Positions 51,640 to 61,050 of a stretch of DNA of 64,000 bases are shown here, in pieces; within the stretch, counting starts at the first letter, position 1, and the number at the start of each line of letters is the position of its first letter. Under the pieces are notes generated by a model. That model was not told the origin of the DNA, searched no databases, and worked only from the letters and a program-made list of their open reading frames with translations. The stretch is from assembly GCF_041434935.1 (NCBI RefSeq), contig NZ_CP107964.1:6679001-6743000 (forward strand), given 5' to 3'. Made by a program: the position numbers and the translations under genes. This DNA comes from Kitasatospora sp. NBC_00374 (GTDB lineage Bacteria; Actinomycetota; Actinomycetes; Streptomycetales; Streptomycetaceae).

Positions 51640-53190
51640 TCACGCGTTGGCCTGCTCCTCCTCGGTGGGGGCGGGCGCCGCCGTCGGGGCGGCGGCGCGG
51701 CGGTTGGGGCGGAAGGCGACGGCGGCGGCCGCCAGGGTGATCACCACGGCGGTCGGCGGGAGCCAGTCGCCCAGGCGGTCGTACCAGGTGAGCGAGGCGG
51801 GCGCGGCCAGCGGCAGCCGGACGGTGACGGAACCGGTGGCGCCGGTGTCCAGGTGGACCAGCCGGCGGCCCTGGCGGTCGTAGGCGACCGTCTCGCCGGT
51901 CAGCGCCGCCTGGACGACCGCGCGGCCGGTCTCGGCGGCCCGGATCGCGCCCAGCGAGGCGTGCTGCGCCGGGGCCCAGGTGTCCTGGAAGGTCGAGGTC
52001 GCCGACTGGTAGACGATCATCCGGGCGCCCTGCTCGGCGGCCGCCCGGGACATGTCGGGGAAGGCCGACTCGAAACAGATCAGCGCGCCGACCGGCATCG
52101 GGTCGCCCTCGCGGTCCGTGGTCGGCAGCAGGTGGAAGGCGGTGCCGGGGGCGCGGTTCTCGCCGGCCGCGGCGCTCACCCCGGCGATCCAGCCGAGCAC
52201 CGGACGCAGCGGGATGTACTCGCCGAACGGGACCAGCCGGATCTTGCGGTAGCGGTCGCGCACCCCGTCCGGGCCGACCAGCACGGCGTCCTTGGAGATC
52301 CGGCCGTCGGCCTTGCGGGCGTCCTCGCCGACCAGCAGCTGGGCGCCGATCAGCGCGGACAGCGCCCGGACGTCGCTCAGCGCGGCCGGGTCGCGGTCCA
52401 GGTCGGCGGTGGTGCTGCTCTCGCCCCAGACCACCAGGTCGAGCGGCTGCCCGACCAGGCCGCGGCTGATCCTCACGTTGGTGTCGAGCCGGGCGGCCTC
52501 GTTCGGGGTCTGGCCCGGCTGCACCAGGGCCACCGTGGCGAAGCCGTCCGGGGCGTCCTGGCGCTGCGCGGCGAACAGCAGCGGGCCGGCGACCAGGGCG
52601 GCCACCACGACCCCGGCCGCCAGCGCGCGGGCCGGCAGGCGGTGGGCGGTGAGCAGGATCAGCACTCCGGTGTTGGCGGCCACCACGGCCGCGCTGACCA
52701 GCCAGACCCCGCCGACCGAGGCCAGCGCCAGGATCGCCGGGTGCTGCCACTGGCTCGCCCCGAGCAGTGCCCACGGCCCGCCGAGCGCGTGCCAGGACCT
52801 GGCGAACTCGGTACTCACCCACACCGCCGGGACGACCACCAGGGCGACCGCCGCGCGGGCGGGGGTGAGCGGCGGGTGGAGCGTGCGCCAGACCGCCAGG
52901 CCGAGCGCCGCCTGCAGCGCGCCGAACAGCAGCGCGAGCAGGATCAGCCCCGGCCCGATCGACGGGATCAGCCAGTACATCGCGACCAGGATGAACCCCG
53001 CACCGAACCACCAGCCGCGGACCATCGCCTCCCGCGCGCCGGGCGCCCGCTGCATCGCCAGCAGCCCCGGTACCAGGGCGACCCAGGCCAGGGCGGCCAG
53101 CCCGAGCCCGGGAAACGCCAGTACGGGCAGGGCCCCGGCGGCGAGGGCGCCGTAACGGGCGGGCTGGGTCAGGCCTGCGCGAAGGGTCAT
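51640..53190 (-). CDS. lnt: Apolipoprotein N-acyltransferase
   Basis: A 516-residue membrane enzyme that adds the third acyl chain to lipoproteins. Six to seven membrane segments in the first 210 residues precede a nitrilase-like domain with the triad Glu (VVWGESS), Lys (RYRKIRLVPFGEYIPLR) and Cys (ALICFESAFPDMSR), then a final membrane helix and a Pro/Ala-rich tail. Streptomycetes carry Lnt homologues; some have two. ATG at 53190. No fused dolichol-phosphate mannose synthase domain, unlike mycobacterial Ppm1-Lnt forms. Single gene; stop lies 22 bases from the convergent VOC gene. Confidence 0.9.
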   Translation of the reverse strand: MTLRAGLTQPARYGALAAGALPVLAFPGLGLAALAWVALVPGLLAMQRAPGAREAMVRGWWFGAGFILVAMYWLIPSIGPGLILLALLFGALQAALGLAVWRTLHPPLTPARAAVALVVVPAVWVSTEFARSWHALGGPWALLGASQWQHPAILALASVGGVWLVSAAVVAANTGVLILLTAHRLPARALAAGVVVAALVAGPLLFAAQRQDAPDGFATVALVQPGQTPNEAARLDTNVRISRGLVGQPLDLVVWGESSTTADLDRDPAALSDVRALSALIGAQLLVGEDARKADGRISKDAVLVGPDGVRDRYRKIRLVPFGEYIPLRPVLGWIAGVSAAAGENRAPGTAFHLLPTTDREGDPMPVGALICFESAFPDMSRAAAEQGARMIVYQSATSTFQDTWAPAQHASLGAIRAAETGRAVVQAALTGETVAYDRQGRRLVHLDTGATGSVTVRLPLAAPASLTWYDRLGDWLPPTAVVITLAAAAVAFRPNRRAAAPTAAPAPTEEEQANA

Positions 53191-53248
53191 GCGGCGATTC
53201 TCCGCTCATTGAGGCCGTGTCACCTCATCTGCGGGTCACCCGGGTGGC

Positions 53249-53283
53249 GGACCGGAGGTGAAGATCTCGTGCACCTCCGGTCC
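53249..53283 (-). terminator. Terminator hairpin after cobN
   Basis: A perfect 12-bp stem (GGACCGGAGGTG and its complement) with an 11-base loop, immediately downstream of the cobN stop on the minus strand. Confidence 0.75.
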
Positions 53284-53295
53284 GGCCCCGCATCC

Positions 53296-56200
53296 TCAGC
53301 CCTCGCCCTCCAGATCGCCCTCGGTCTCCAGGAAGGCGGTGCGCAGGGCGTCGATCAGCTCCGGGTCGGGCTCGGCCCACAGACCGCGCTCGGCCGCCTC
53401 CAGCAGACGCTCGCTGATGCCGTGCAGCGCCCAGGGGTTGGCGCCGGTCAGGAAGTCCCGGTTGACCGGGTCGAGGACGTACTCCTGGGTGAGCTTCTCG
53501 TACATCCAGTCGGCGACCACGCCGGTGGTGGCGTCGTAGCCGAACAGGTAGTCCACGGTGGCCGCCATCTCGAAGGCGCCCTTGTAGCCGTGCCGGCGCA
53601 TCGCCTCCAGCCAGCGCGGGTTGACCACCCGGGCGCGGAAGACCCGGGCCGCCTCCTCGGTGAGGGTGCGGGTGCGGACGGTCTCCGGGCGGGTGGAGTC
53701 GCCGATGTACGCCGCCGGGTTCCTGCCGGTGAGCGCGCGGACGGTGGCGACCATGCCGCCGTGGTACTGGAAGTAGTCGTCGGAGTCCGCGATGTCGTGC
53801 TCGCGGGTGTCGGTGTTCTTGGCGGCGACGGTGATCCGCTTGTACGCCGTCTCCATCTCCTCGCGGGCCGGGCGGCCGTTCAGCTCGCGGCCGTAGGCGT
53901 AGCCGCCCCAGACCGTGTAGACCTCGGCCAGGTCGGCGTCGGTGCGCCAGTCCCGGCTGTCGATCAGCTGGAGCAGACCGGCGCCGTAGGTGCCCGGGCG
54001 GGAGCCGAACACCCGGACGGTGGCCTTGCGCTCGTCGCCGTGCACGGCCAGGTCGGCCTGGACGTGGGCGCGCACGAAGTTGTCCGCCTCGGCCTCCTCC
54101 TGCCGGGCGGCGAGGCGCACCGCGTCGTCCAGCAGGGCGACCACGTGCGGGAAGGCGTCCCGGAAGAAGCCGGAGATCCGCAGCGTCACGTCGATCCGGG
54201 GGCGGCCGAGCTCCTCCAGGGAGATCGTCTCCAGGCCGGTGACCCGGCGCGAGGCGTCGTCCCAGACCGGGCGCACGCCCAGCAGGGCGAAGGCCTCGGC
54301 GATGTCGTCGCCGGCGGTGCGCATCGCGCTGGTGCCCCACAGGGACAGGCCGACCGACGGCGGGTAGGCGCCGTCGTTGTCCGCCCGGTAGCGCTCGATC
54401 AGCGAGCCGGCCAGCGCCTGGCCGGTCTCCCAGGCCAGCCGGCTCGGGACGGCCTTCGGGTCGACGGAGTAGAAGTTGCGGCCGGTCGGCAGGACGTTGA
54501 CCAGGCCGCGCAGCGGCGAACCGGACGGCCCGGCCGGGACGAAGCCGCCGTTCAGCGCGTGCAGCACCGCGTCCAGCTCGTCGGTGGTGGCCGACAGCCG
54601 GGGGACCACCTGACGGGCGGCGAAGTCCAGCACCTCGCGGACGGCGTCCGGGTGCCCGGCGGCGACCTTCTCCACCGCCTCGGGGGACCAGTCCTCGGCC
54701 TCCATCGCCTCGACCAGGGCGCGGGCCTGCGCCTCGGCGGCGTCGGTGGCGCCGAGCGTCAGCGCGGCCTCGTCCAGGCCGAGCGCCTCGCGCAGGCCGG
54801 GCAGCGCGCTGACCCCGCCCCAGATCTGCCGGGCCCGCAGGATGGCCAGCACGATGTTGACCCGGTCGGTGCCGGCCGGGGCCTGGCCGAGCACGTGCAG
54901 GCCGTCGCGGATCTGGGCGTCCTTGACCTCGCACAGCCAGCCGTCGACGTGCAGCAGGAAGTCGTCGAAGCCGTCGTCCTCGGGCCGCTCGTCCAGGCCC
55001 AGGTCGTGGTCGAGGCGGGCGGCCTGGATCAGCGTCCAGATCTGGGCGCGGATCGCCGGCAGCTTGGCCGGGTCCATCGCCGCGATGTTGGAGTGCTCGT
55101 CCAGCAGCTGCTCCAGACGGGCGATGTCGCCGTACGAGTCGGCGCGGGCCATTGGCGGCACCAGGTGGTCGACCAGGGTGGCGTGCGCCCGGCGCTTGGC
55201 CTGGGTGCCCTCGCCCGGGTCGTTGACCAGGAACGGGTAGACCAGCGGCAGGTCACCGATCACGGCGTCCGGGCCGCAGTCCGCCGACAGCGCGGCGGTC
55301 TTGCCGGGCAGCCACTCCAGGTTGCCGTGCTTGCCGAGGTGCACCACGGCGTCGGCGCCGAAGCCGCCGTCCGACTGCGCGGCGGCGATCCAGCGGTAGG
55401 CGGCCAGGTAGTGGTGACTGGGCGGCAGGTCCGGGTCGTGGTAGATGGCGACCGGGTTGGCGCCGAAGCCGCGCGGCGGCTGGATCAGCACCAGCAGGTT
55501 CCCGGAGCGGATCGCGGCCAGCACGATGTCGCCGTCCGGGTTCTGCGAGCGGTCCACGTACAGCTCGCCGGGCGGCGGGCCCCAGTGCTCCTCGACCCGG
55601 CCGCGCAGGCCCTCCGGCAGGGTGGCGTACCAGCGGCGGTAGTCGGCCGCCGGGATCCGGACCGGGTTGCGGGCGAGCTGGTCCTCGGTCAGCCAGTCCT
55701 GGTCGTAGCCGCCGGCCGCGATCAGGGCGTGGATCAGCGCGTCGCCCTCGTGGCTGCCGTCGTCCTCGGTCTGGGTCAGGCCCGGCAGCGCGTCGGGGCC
55801 GTCCAGCGGGCCGAGGTCCATGCCCTCCTCGCGCAGCCGGGTGAGCAGCCGGATCGCCGAGGCGGGGGTGTCCAGGCCGACGGCGTTGCCGACCCGGGCG
55901 TGCTTGGTCGGGTACGCCGACAGCACCAGCGCCAGGCGGCGCTCGGCGGCCGGGATGTGCCGCAGCCGGGCGTGCCGCACCGCGATGCCGGCCACCCGGG
56001 CCGCCCGCTCCGGGTCGGCGGCGTAGACCGTCAGACCGTCCTCGTCCAGCTCCTTGAAGGAGAACGGCACGGTGATCAGACGGCCGTCGAACTCCGGCAC
56101 GGCGACCTGGGTGGCGGTGTCCAGCGGGGACAGGCCGTCGTCGCTGGCCTCCCAGGCGGCCCGCGACCAGGTCAGGCACAGCGCCTGCAGGATCGGCCGG

Positions 56201-56925
56201 TCCAGCGCGGCCAGCGCGCCCGCGTCCCAGGCCTCCTCGTCGCCGCCGGCCTGCGCGTCCGCCGGGCGGGTGCCGCCGGCCGCGAGCACGGTGGTGACGA
56301 TCGCGTCGGCGGTGCCCAGCCGCGCCAGCAGCTCCGGCTCGGCGCCGCGCAGCGAGGAGCAGAACAGCGGCAGCGCCCGGGCGCCCCGGTCCTCGATCGC
56401 CCGGCAGAGCGTCTCGACGAAGCCGGTGTTGCCGCTCATGTGGTGCGCGCGGTAGTACAGCACCGCGATCACCGGGCCCTCGGTGGTACGGGCGGTGCGC
56501 TCCAGCGGGCCCCACTCGGGCGCGGAGGCCGGCGGCGCGAAGCCGTGGCCGGTCAGCAGCACGGTGTCGGAGAGGAAGGCGCCCAGCTCGGCCAGGTTCG
56601 CCGGGCCGCCGTGCGCCAGGTAGGCGTGCGCCTCGGCGGCGATGCCGGCCGGGACGGTGGACAGCTCCATCAGCTGGGCGTCCGGCGCCTGCTCACCGGT
56701 CAGCACGATCACCGGGCGCGGGCCGGCCAGCAGCGCGTCCAGGCCCTCCTGCCAGGCGCGGCGGCCGCCGAGCAGCCGGACGACCACCAGGTCGGTGCCC
56801 TCGGTCAGCGCGGGAAGGTCCTCGACGGTCAGCCGGGCCGGGTTGCCCAGGCGGTACGGCACCGGGCCCTCGGAGGCGCGGGCGCTGAGCAGGTCGGTGT
56901 CGGAGGTCGACAGCAGCAGGATCAT
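53296..56925 (-). CDS. cobN: CobN, cobaltochelatase large subunit
   Basis: A 1209-residue protein, the usual CobN length. CobN with CobS and CobT inserts cobalt into hydrogenobyrinic acid a,c-diamide in the aerobic B12 pathway. Family blocks include VIAVLYYRAHHMSGN, FKELDEDGLTVYAADPERAAR, SAYPTKHARVGNAVGLDTP, WGPPPGELYVDRS, VHLGKHGNLEWLPGK, GLSLWGTSAMRTAGDDIAEA, DVTLRISGFFRDAFPH and GYKGAFEMAATVDYLFGYDA. ATG at 56925 has GGGAGG eight bases upstream and the family's N-terminus. A cobalamin riboswitch lies upstream. No cobS or cobT is in the window. Confidence 0.95.
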   Translation of the reverse strand: MILLLSTSDTDLLSARASEGPVPYRLGNPARLTVEDLPALTEGTDLVVVRLLGGRRAWQEGLDALLAGPRPVIVLTGEQAPDAQLMELSTVPAGIAAEAHAYLAHGGPANLAELGAFLSDTVLLTGHGFAPPASAPEWGPLERTARTTEGPVIAVLYYRAHHMSGNTGFVETLCRAIEDRGARALPLFCSSLRGAEPELLARLGTADAIVTTVLAAGGTRPADAQAGGDEEAWDAGALAALDRPILQALCLTWSRAAWEASDDGLSPLDTATQVAVPEFDGRLITVPFSFKELDEDGLTVYAADPERAARVAGIAVRHARLRHIPAAERRLALVLSAYPTKHARVGNAVGLDTPASAIRLLTRLREEGMDLGPLDGPDALPGLTQTEDDGSHEGDALIHALIAAGGYDQDWLTEDQLARNPVRIPAADYRRWYATLPEGLRGRVEEHWGPPPGELYVDRSQNPDGDIVLAAIRSGNLLVLIQPPRGFGANPVAIYHDPDLPPSHHYLAAYRWIAAAQSDGGFGADAVVHLGKHGNLEWLPGKTAALSADCGPDAVIGDLPLVYPFLVNDPGEGTQAKRRAHATLVDHLVPPMARADSYGDIARLEQLLDEHSNIAAMDPAKLPAIRAQIWTLIQAARLDHDLGLDERPEDDGFDDFLLHVDGWLCEVKDAQIRDGLHVLGQAPAGTDRVNIVLAILRARQIWGGVSALPGLREALGLDEAALTLGATDAAEAQARALVEAMEAEDWSPEAVEKVAAGHPDAVREVLDFAARQVVPRLSATTDELDAVLHALNGGFVPAGPSGSPLRGLVNVLPTGRNFYSVDPKAVPSRLAWETGQALAGSLIERYRADNDGAYPPSVGLSLWGTSAMRTAGDDIAEAFALLGVRPVWDDASRRVTGLETISLEELGRPRIDVTLRISGFFRDAFPHVVALLDDAVRLAARQEEAEADNFVRAHVQADLAVHGDERKATVRVFGSRPGTYGAGLLQLIDSRDWRTDADLAEVYTVWGGYAYGRELNGRPAREEMETAYKRITVAAKNTDTREHDIADSDDYFQYHGGMVATVRALTGRNPAAYIGDSTRPETVRTRTLTEEAARVFRARVVNPRWLEAMRRHGYKGAFEMAATVDYLFGYDATTGVVADWMYEKLTQEYVLDPVNRDFLTGANPWALHGISERLLEAAERGLWAEPDPELIDALRTAFLETEGDLEGEG

Positions 56926-57049
56926 GCGAGGGGCCTCCCGGCCTCGTCGGAGAACGGGCGGGCGGCCCAGGACATGCGGCAGCGCACAGGTCAAGCCTTC
57001 CTCGGGGTCCGCGCCCCGTGGGGGTTCCCCCCGGCCACGGGCCGAGGGG

Positions 57050-57185
57050 CTGGTCTGAGAGACGGCAGGAGTTCCTGGCTCCCACGGTGGTGAACCGTGG
57101 TCACAGTGGCGGGACCGCACCGGGTTTGCACCGGTTTCCTCCCCTTGCGCCGTCGCTGGCACGGGCGGCCCGCAGGGCCACCCGC
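57050..57185 (-). promoter_or_regulatory. Cobalamin riboswitch upstream of cobN
   Basis: On the minus strand the conserved core is clear: GGGGAGGAAACCGGTG, then AACCCGGTGCGGTCCCGCC followed by ACTGTGACC, and later the B12 box GAGCCAGGAACTCCTGCCG. These match the adenosylcobalamin/cobalamin aptamer. The hairpin at 57010-57042, between aptamer and cobN, could be the expression platform. High B12 should reduce cobN expression. Confidence 0.88.
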
Positions 57186-57240
57186 GCAGCATCGTACGGG
57201 GTGCCGACCGGCTGCGGAGCTGGTCCGGGACTGTGATCTA

Positions 57241-57402
57241 GGTCCTGTCCGGCGATCTTGTCGGATCAGCCCGCGGCGTCGGGCGCCCGGTTGGGCGTGC
57301 GCCCGGATCGTCCTCGTACTGGGTCGTACTTGGGCGATTCGGGCGTGCGTCCAGGCGGGATGCCCGGCGGCGCGGGCCCGGCAGGATCGGCCGGACAGGG
57401 CC
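57241..57402. mobile_element. MITE-like long imperfect hairpin element
   Basis: The 162-base segment has ends GGTCCTGTCCGG-CGATCTTG and (reverse complement) GGCCCTGTCCGGCCGATCCTG. The similarity of the two arms continues inward to about 80 bases each, for example GCGCCCGGATCGTCC against ACGCCCGAATCGCCC. The centre reads TCGTACTGGGTCGTAC. It codes for nothing. This is the form of a miniature inverted-repeat transposable element or related intergenic repeat. A target-site duplication was not certain. Confidence 0.6.
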
Positions 57403-57447
57403 GATGAGCCCGGGGCACCCGTTCGGACCATCTGTATGCTCGCCGCC

Positions 57448-58650
57448 ATGCCACCCACACCCGCCGCCCCAGCGCCGGGCCCCGCCGTGCCCGACCGGGG
57501 GCAGGCCGACGCCTGCCCCGGCGCGCTGCGCCTGCACCGGGCCGACGACGGCGCCCTCGCCCGGGTCAGGGTGCCCGGGGGACTGCTGACCGCCCGTCAG
57601 GCCGTCGCGCTGGCCGAGGCCGCCGAGGACCTGGGCGACGGCGAACTGGAGACCACCTCACGGGGCAACGTCCAGCTCCGCGGCCTGGGTTCGGACGCCG
57701 GCGCCGAGCTGGGCGCCCGGCTGCGCGCCGCCGGCCTGCTGCCCTCCGACGCGCACGAGCGGGTCCGCAACATCGTCGCCTCGCCGCTCGCCGGCCTCGA
57801 CGGCCGCGGCCACGCCGACGTCCAGGCCTGGGTGCGCGAGCTCGACGCGAAGCTGTGCGCGGGCGACTGGGCCGTCGGCCTGTCCGGCAAGTTCCTCTTC
57901 GCGCTCGACGACGGCCGCGGCGACGCCGCCTCGCTGGACGCCGATGTGACATTGATCGCAAGGCCGGCCGGCACCGCACTGCTGCGCCTCGGACGGGCCG
58001 CCACCGCCCGCCCGGTCCCCGCCGGGGAGGCGGTGGACGCGGCACTCGCCGCCGCCCGCGACTTCCTGGCCGCGCTGCGCGCCACCGGCACCCAGGCCTG
58101 GCACCTGCGCGAGGCCCCCGACCTGCTCGACCCCGGGCCGCTGCCGCTGCCCGCCTTCACCGACCCGCACCCGCCGCTGGGCGCCCTGCCCGGCGGCCTG
58201 TCGGTCGGCCTGCGCTTCGGCCGGGCGTCCGCCGCCGGCTGGCGGCTGCTCGCCGAGACGGCGGTGGACGGCCTGCGGCTGACCCCGTGGCGCGGCGCGG
58301 TGCTGCCTGGGGCGGCCGCCGACCGGCTGCCCCGGCTGGCCGCGGCCGGGTTCAGGACCGAGCCCGGCACCCCCTGGGACCGGGCCACCGCCTGCACCGG
58401 GACGCCCGGCTGCGCCAGGTCGCTCGCCGACGTCCGGGCGGACGCCGCGCCGGCGCTCGACGCCGCCGGCCGCCCCGGCCTGCCGGTGCACTGGTCGGGC
58501 TGCGAGCGGCGGTGTGGACATCCGGGCGGGGACTGGGTGGATGTGCTCGCCACGGGGCAGGGCTACCGGGTGACCCGAGGCGAGGCCTCGGTGGAAGTGA
58601 CGACGGAAGAGATGGCCGAGGCGGTCGCCGAGGCCCGGAGGACCACGTGA
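57448..58650 (+). CDS. cobG: CobG, precorrin-3B synthase
   Basis: A 400-residue enzyme of the nitrite/sulfite reductase-like family that hydroxylates precorrin-3A at C20 with oxygen. The four Cys of the iron-sulfur site are in CTGTPGC (near residue 312) and CERRC (near 351). The N-terminal ferredoxin-like half has [19 protein letters not shown] and [21 protein letters not shown] sequence (57435-57440) seven bases before the ATG at 57448 could be a -10 element, giving a leaderless transcript. An in-frame ATG at 57436 is the alternative. It marks the aerobic cobalamin route. Stop overlaps cobH (GTGA). Confidence 0.9.
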   Translation: MPPTPAAPAPGPAVPDRGQADACPGALRLHRADDGALARVRVPGGLLTARQAVALAEAAEDLGDGELETTSRGNVQLRGLGSDAGAELGARLRAAGLLPSDAHERVRNIVASPLAGLDGRGHADVQAWVRELDAKLCAGDWAVGLSGKFLFALDDGRGDAASLDADVTLIARPAGTALLRLGRAATARPVPAGEAVDAALAAARDFLAALRATGTQAWHLREAPDLLDPGPLPLPAFTDPHPPLGALPGGLSVGLRFGRASAAGWRLLAETAVDGLRLTPWRGAVLPGAAADRLPRLAAAGFRTEPGTPWDRATACTGTPGCARSLADVRADAAPALDAAGRPGLPVHWSGCERRCGHPGGDWVDVLATGQGYRVTRGEASVEVTTEEMAEAVAEARRTT

Positions 58651-59273
58651 TCGAGTACGAGAAGGACGGCGCCGAGATCTACCGGCAGTCCTTTGCCACC
58701 ATCCGGGCCGAGGCCGAGCTGGCCGCGCTGCCCGCCGACGTCGCCCAGGTCGCGGTGCGGATGATCCACGCCTGCGGCATGACCGACCTGGTCGAGGACC
58801 TCGTGTACTCGCCGGGCGTGGTGGCGCGGGCCCGCGAGGCGCTGCGCGCCGGTGCGCCGATCCTGTGCGACGTGAACATGGTGGCCAGCGGCGTCACCCG
58901 CAAGCGGCTGCCCGCCGGCAACGAGGTGATCTGCACGCTGACCGACCCCTCGGTGCCGGAGCTGGCCGCGAAGCTGGGCAACACCCGCAGCGCCGCCGCG
59001 ATGGAGCTGTGGCTGCCCCGCCTGGAGGGTGCGGTGGTCGCCGTCGGCAACGCGCCGACCTCGCTCTTCCGGCTGCTGGAGATGGTCGAGGCGGGCGCCC
59101 CGCGCCCGGCGGCCGTGATCGGCGTCCCGGTCGGCTTCATCGGCGCGGCCGAGTCCAAGCAGGCCCTGGCCGAACACCCGGCCGGCCTGGAACACCTGGT
59201 GGTCCGGGGCCGGCGCGGCGGCAGTGCGATGGCCGCCGCCGCCATCAACGCGATTGCGAGCGAAGTGGAATGA
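58647..59273 (+). CDS. cobH: CobH, precorrin-8X methylmutase
   Basis: A 208-residue enzyme that moves the C11 methyl group to C12 to form hydrogenobyrinate. The catalytic His41 is in [10 protein letters not shown]. Other blocks: [49 protein letters not shown] and [16 protein letters not shown] overlaps the cobG stop by four bases and the gene's own stop overlaps the next ATG, so cobG-cobH-cobIJ are translated as a coupled set. Confidence 0.94.
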   Translation: MIEYEKDGAEIYRQSFATIRAEAELAALPADVAQVAVRMIHACGMTDLVEDLVYSPGVVARAREALRAGAPILCDVNMVASGVTRKRLPAGNEVICTLTDPSVPELAAKLGNTRSAAAMELWLPRLEGAVVAVGNAPTSLFRLLEMVEAGAPRPAAVIGVPVGFIGAAESKQALAEHPAGLEHLVVRGRRGGSAMAAAAINAIASEVE

Positions 59274-60787
59274 CGGAGCGTCAGTCAGGCCGGCTGTACG
59301 GTGTCGGGCTCGGCCCCGGCGACCCCGAGCTGGTCACCGTCCGGGCCGCCGGGCTGATCGGAAAGGCCGACGTGGTCGCGTACCACAGCGCCCGGCACGG
59401 CCGGTCGATCGCCCGCTCGATCGCCGAGCCCTACCTGCGCGGCGACCAGATCGAGGAGAAGCTGGTCTACCCGCTGACGGTGGAGACCACCGACCACCCC
59501 GGCGGCTACCGGGGCGCGCTGGACGAGTTCTACGAGCAGGCCGCCGCCCGGCTGGCCGCCCACCTCGACGCCGGGCGCGACGTGGTGGTGCTCGCCGAGG
59601 GCGACCCGCTGTTCTACGGCTCGTACCAGCACATGCACAAGCGCCTCGCGGACCGCTACCCGACCGAGGTGGTGCCCGGCGTGACCTCGGTCAGCGCCGC
59701 CGCCGCCCGCCTCGGCAAGCCGCTGGTGGAGGCCGAGGAGGTGCTCACCATCATCCCGGGCACCCTGCCCGAGGAGGAGCTGACGGCCCGCCTGGCCGCC
59801 ACCGACTCCGCCGTGGTGATGAAGCTCGGCCGCACCTTCCCGACCGTCCGGCGGGCGCTGGAGCGGTCCGGGCGGCTGGCGGAGGCGCAGTACGTCGAGC
59901 GGGCCACCATGCCCGGCGAGCGCACCGCGCCGCTGGCCGAGGTCGACCCGGACTCGGTGCCGTACTTCTCGGTCGCCGTGCTGCCCAGCCGGATCGACCG
60001 GACCGTGGCCGAACACGCCGACGGCGAGGGCCGGGGCGAGGGCGAGGTGGTCGTGGTCGGCACCGGCCCGGCCGGGCCGCTGTGGCTCACCCCGGAGGCG
60101 CGCGGCGTCCTCGCCGGCGCCACCGACCTCGTCGGCTACACCACCTACCTGGACCGCGTCCCGGTCCGGGCCGGCCAGCTGCGGCACGGCTCGGACAACA
60201 AGGTCGAGGCCGAGCGCGCCGAGTTCGCGCTCGACCTGGCCCGGCGCGGCCGCAAGGTCGCCGTGGTCTCCTCCGGCGACCCCGGTGTCTTCGCGATGGC
60301 GACCGCCGTCCTGGAGGCCGCCTGCGCCGACCCGTACCGCTCGGTGCCGGTCCGGGTGCTGCCCGGCATGACCGCCGCGCACGCCGCCGCGTCCCGTGCG
60401 GGCGCGCCGCTCGGCCACGACTACGCGGTGGTCTCGCTCTCCGACCGGCTCAAGCCGTGGGAGGTGGTCGCCCAGCGGCTGCGCGCCGCGGCCGCAGCGG
60501 ACCTCGTCCTGGCGCTGTACAACCCCGGCTCGCAGAGCCGCACCACCCAGGTCGGCCTGGCCCGCGACCTGCTGCTCGAACACCGCGCCCCCGACACCCC
60601 GGTCGTGATGGCCCGGGACGTCGGCGGCCCGACCGAGCGGGTCCGCACCGTCCGCCTGGCCGACCTCGACCCCACCCAGGTCGACATGCGGACGATCCTG
60701 CTGATCGGCTCCTCGCAGACCCAGGCCGTCGCCCGCGACAACGGCACCGAGGTGGTCTGGACCCCCCGCCGCTACCCGCCGGTCTGA
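59270..60787 (+). CDS. cobIJ: CobI-CobJ fusion: precorrin-2 C20- and precorrin-3B C17-methyltransferase
   Basis: A 505-residue protein made of two tetrapyrrole methylase domains. The CobI half (1-245) starts [20 protein letters not shown] and has [16 protein letters not shown] and [19 protein letters not shown]. The CobJ half (about 258-505) starts [18 protein letters not shown] and has [38 protein letters not shown] and [14 protein letters not shown]. Both bind SAM and act one after the other, with CobG between, in the aerobic B12 pathway. The fusion is common in streptomycetes. ATG overlaps the cobH stop. Confidence 0.95.
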   Translation: MTERQSGRLYGVGLGPGDPELVTVRAAGLIGKADVVAYHSARHGRSIARSIAEPYLRGDQIEEKLVYPLTVETTDHPGGYRGALDEFYEQAAARLAAHLDAGRDVVVLAEGDPLFYGSYQHMHKRLADRYPTEVVPGVTSVSAAAARLGKPLVEAEEVLTIIPGTLPEEELTARLAATDSAVVMKLGRTFPTVRRALERSGRLAEAQYVERATMPGERTAPLAEVDPDSVPYFSVAVLPSRIDRTVAEHADGEGRGEGEVVVVGTGPAGPLWLTPEARGVLAGATDLVGYTTYLDRVPVRAGQLRHGSDNKVEAERAEFALDLARRGRKVAVVSSGDPGVFAMATAVLEAACADPYRSVPVRVLPGMTAAHAAASRAGAPLGHDYAVVSLSDRLKPWEVVAQRLRAAAAADLVLALYNPGSQSRTTQVGLARDLLLEHRAPDTPVVMARDVGGPTERVRTVRLADLDPTQVDMRTILLIGSSQTQAVARDNGTEVVWTPRRYPPV

Positions 60788-60793
60788 CGACAC

Positions 60794-60831
60794 GCCGGGC
60801 GCCTCGTCCCTTCCCGGGATCGGCGCCCGGC
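60794..60831 (+). terminator. Terminator hairpin after cobIJ
   Basis: A perfect 10-bp stem (GCCGGGCGCC and GGCGCCCGGC) with an 18-base loop, seven bases after the stop codon. Confidence 0.75.
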
Positions 60832-61050
60832 CTCAACTGACGCTCCATCACCGTCCGTTCAGACGTGGACCATTGGTCCCGGTGACGGGTCTCGCCGCCG
60901 AGGTGGCGGCACGACGGGTGAATTCCCGGTTCGGAGAGTGCCGCCGTCCGGTGCTTCAATCGGTTCGATCGGTTCGATCGGTGGAGAGGCGCGGAGGGGG
61001 GACCTCCGGGCAGCGGTGTCCGGTGCGGGAACTTGGGGATGGGAGCCGTC

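Larger units (their letters stand above)
56926..57447. other. Divergent cobN/cobG intergenic region
   Basis: A 522-base non-coding region holding, from left to right, the cobN leader, a GC-rich hairpin at about 57010-57042 (CCCGTG and GGGGG arms with complements), the cobalamin riboswitch, a -10-like TACGAT on the minus strand (57191-57196), a MITE-like element and the cobG start region. Confidence 0.65.

Noticed and set aside
51853-57093. A 1746-codon open frame on the plus strand opposite lnt and cobN
   Set aside because: It is antisense to two clear genes, its product is low-complexity Arg/Gly/Ala/Val, and long antisense frames are expected at this GC content.
57097-57447. Upstream extension of cobG by over 100 codons
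   Set aside because: It would read through the riboswitch and the MITE-like element, has no family similarity, and the downstream ATG fits the family N-terminus.
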